A stretch of DNA of 5,098 nucleotides, taken from the NCBI GenBank assembly GCA_945827565.1, contig CALZNR010000129.1, positions 1 to 5,098 on the forward strand, written 5' to 3'. How positions within the stretch are numbered: position 1 is the first letter of the stretch; each line of letters opens with the position of its first letter. Both the position numbers and the translations under genes were made by a program. The DNA comes from an uncultured Prevotella sp. (GTDB lineage Bacteria; Bacteroidota; Bacteroidia; Bacteroidales; Bacteroidaceae). The notes below the pieces were generated by a model. The model was not told the origin of the DNA, searched no databases, and saw only the letters and a program-made list of their open reading frames with translations. This document shows, in pieces, positions 5,047 through 5,098 of this stretch.

Positions 5047-5098
5047 GGGCGCTTAGCTCAGCTGGTTTAGAGCATCTGCCTTACAAGCAGAGGGTCGG
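5047..5098 (+). tRNA. tRNA-Val (anticodon UAC), 3' end cut by window edge
   Basis: The acceptor 5' strand GGGCGCT is at 5047-5053, followed by TA. The D-stem GCTC/GAGC (5056-5059 and 5070-5073) encloses a loop with GG. The anticodon stem TCTGC/GCAGA (5075-5079 and 5087-5091) encloses the loop CTTACAA, with anticodon TAC at 5082-5084, which reads valine GUA and probably other GUN codons. The variable region and the first T-stem bases are present; about 24 bases, including the rest of the T arm and the acceptor 3' strand, lie outside. Further tRNA genes could follow in a cluster, but this cannot be seen here. Confidence 0.95.

Noticed and set aside
1..5098. CRISPR array, insertion sequence, phage or defence genes
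   Set aside because: I saw no regularly spaced repeats, transposase, terminal repeats, integrase or toxin-antitoxin pair; all long genes are housekeeping or envelope genes in intact form.

Overview
The window looks like ordinary chromosomal core DNA from a Bacteroidota species, probably order Bacteroidales and perhaps Prevotella-like. The grounds are the proteins, the promoters and the starts. The Era, Der, MlaE/MlaF and LptB sequences read as Bacteroidales types. The clear promoters carry the Bacteroidota -7 element TAnnTTTG (TACTTTTG, TAATTTTG, TACCTTTG) rather than a sigma-70 TATAAT box. Most genes lack a Shine-Dalgarno sequence. The species cannot be fixed from this sequence alone.

Layout. 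Positions 3-533 (+) hold the C-terminal part of the GTPase Era, cut by the window edge. After a 99-base, stop-free, A/G-rich gap comes the complete double GTPase Der at 633-1946 (+). A small putative lipoprotein of unknown function follows at 1946-2344 (+), its start overlapping the der stop by one base. These three look like one transcription unit. It meets, tail to tail with only 7 bases between, a leftward pair: mlaE (3886 to 3140) and mlaF (3143 to 2352), which overlap by 4 bases. Divergent from mlaE, across a 219-base regulatory region, is lptB (4106-4924, +). The window ends inside a tRNA-Val(UAC) gene that begins at 5047 and has its own good promoter.

How the parts fit. Era and Der are ribosome-assembly GTPases (30S and 50S respectively). 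MlaE and MlaF form the permease and ATPase core of an MCE-type phospholipid transporter of the inner membrane. LptB is the ATPase that powers LPS export. Two ABC systems that build or keep the asymmetric outer membrane therefore share one divergent control region. The MCE protein MlaD and the other Mla and Lpt subunits are not in the window.

I did not find a novel defence, mobile or CRISPR system. The parts most worth a second look are non-coding or unassigned: the mlaE/lptB divergent region with its inverted repeat and clustered TGCA sites, the potentially structured lptB leader, the stop-free era-der junction with a perfect Shine-Dalgarno sequence that serves no recognised gene, the inverted repeat over the tRNA promoter, and the unassigned lipoprotein.
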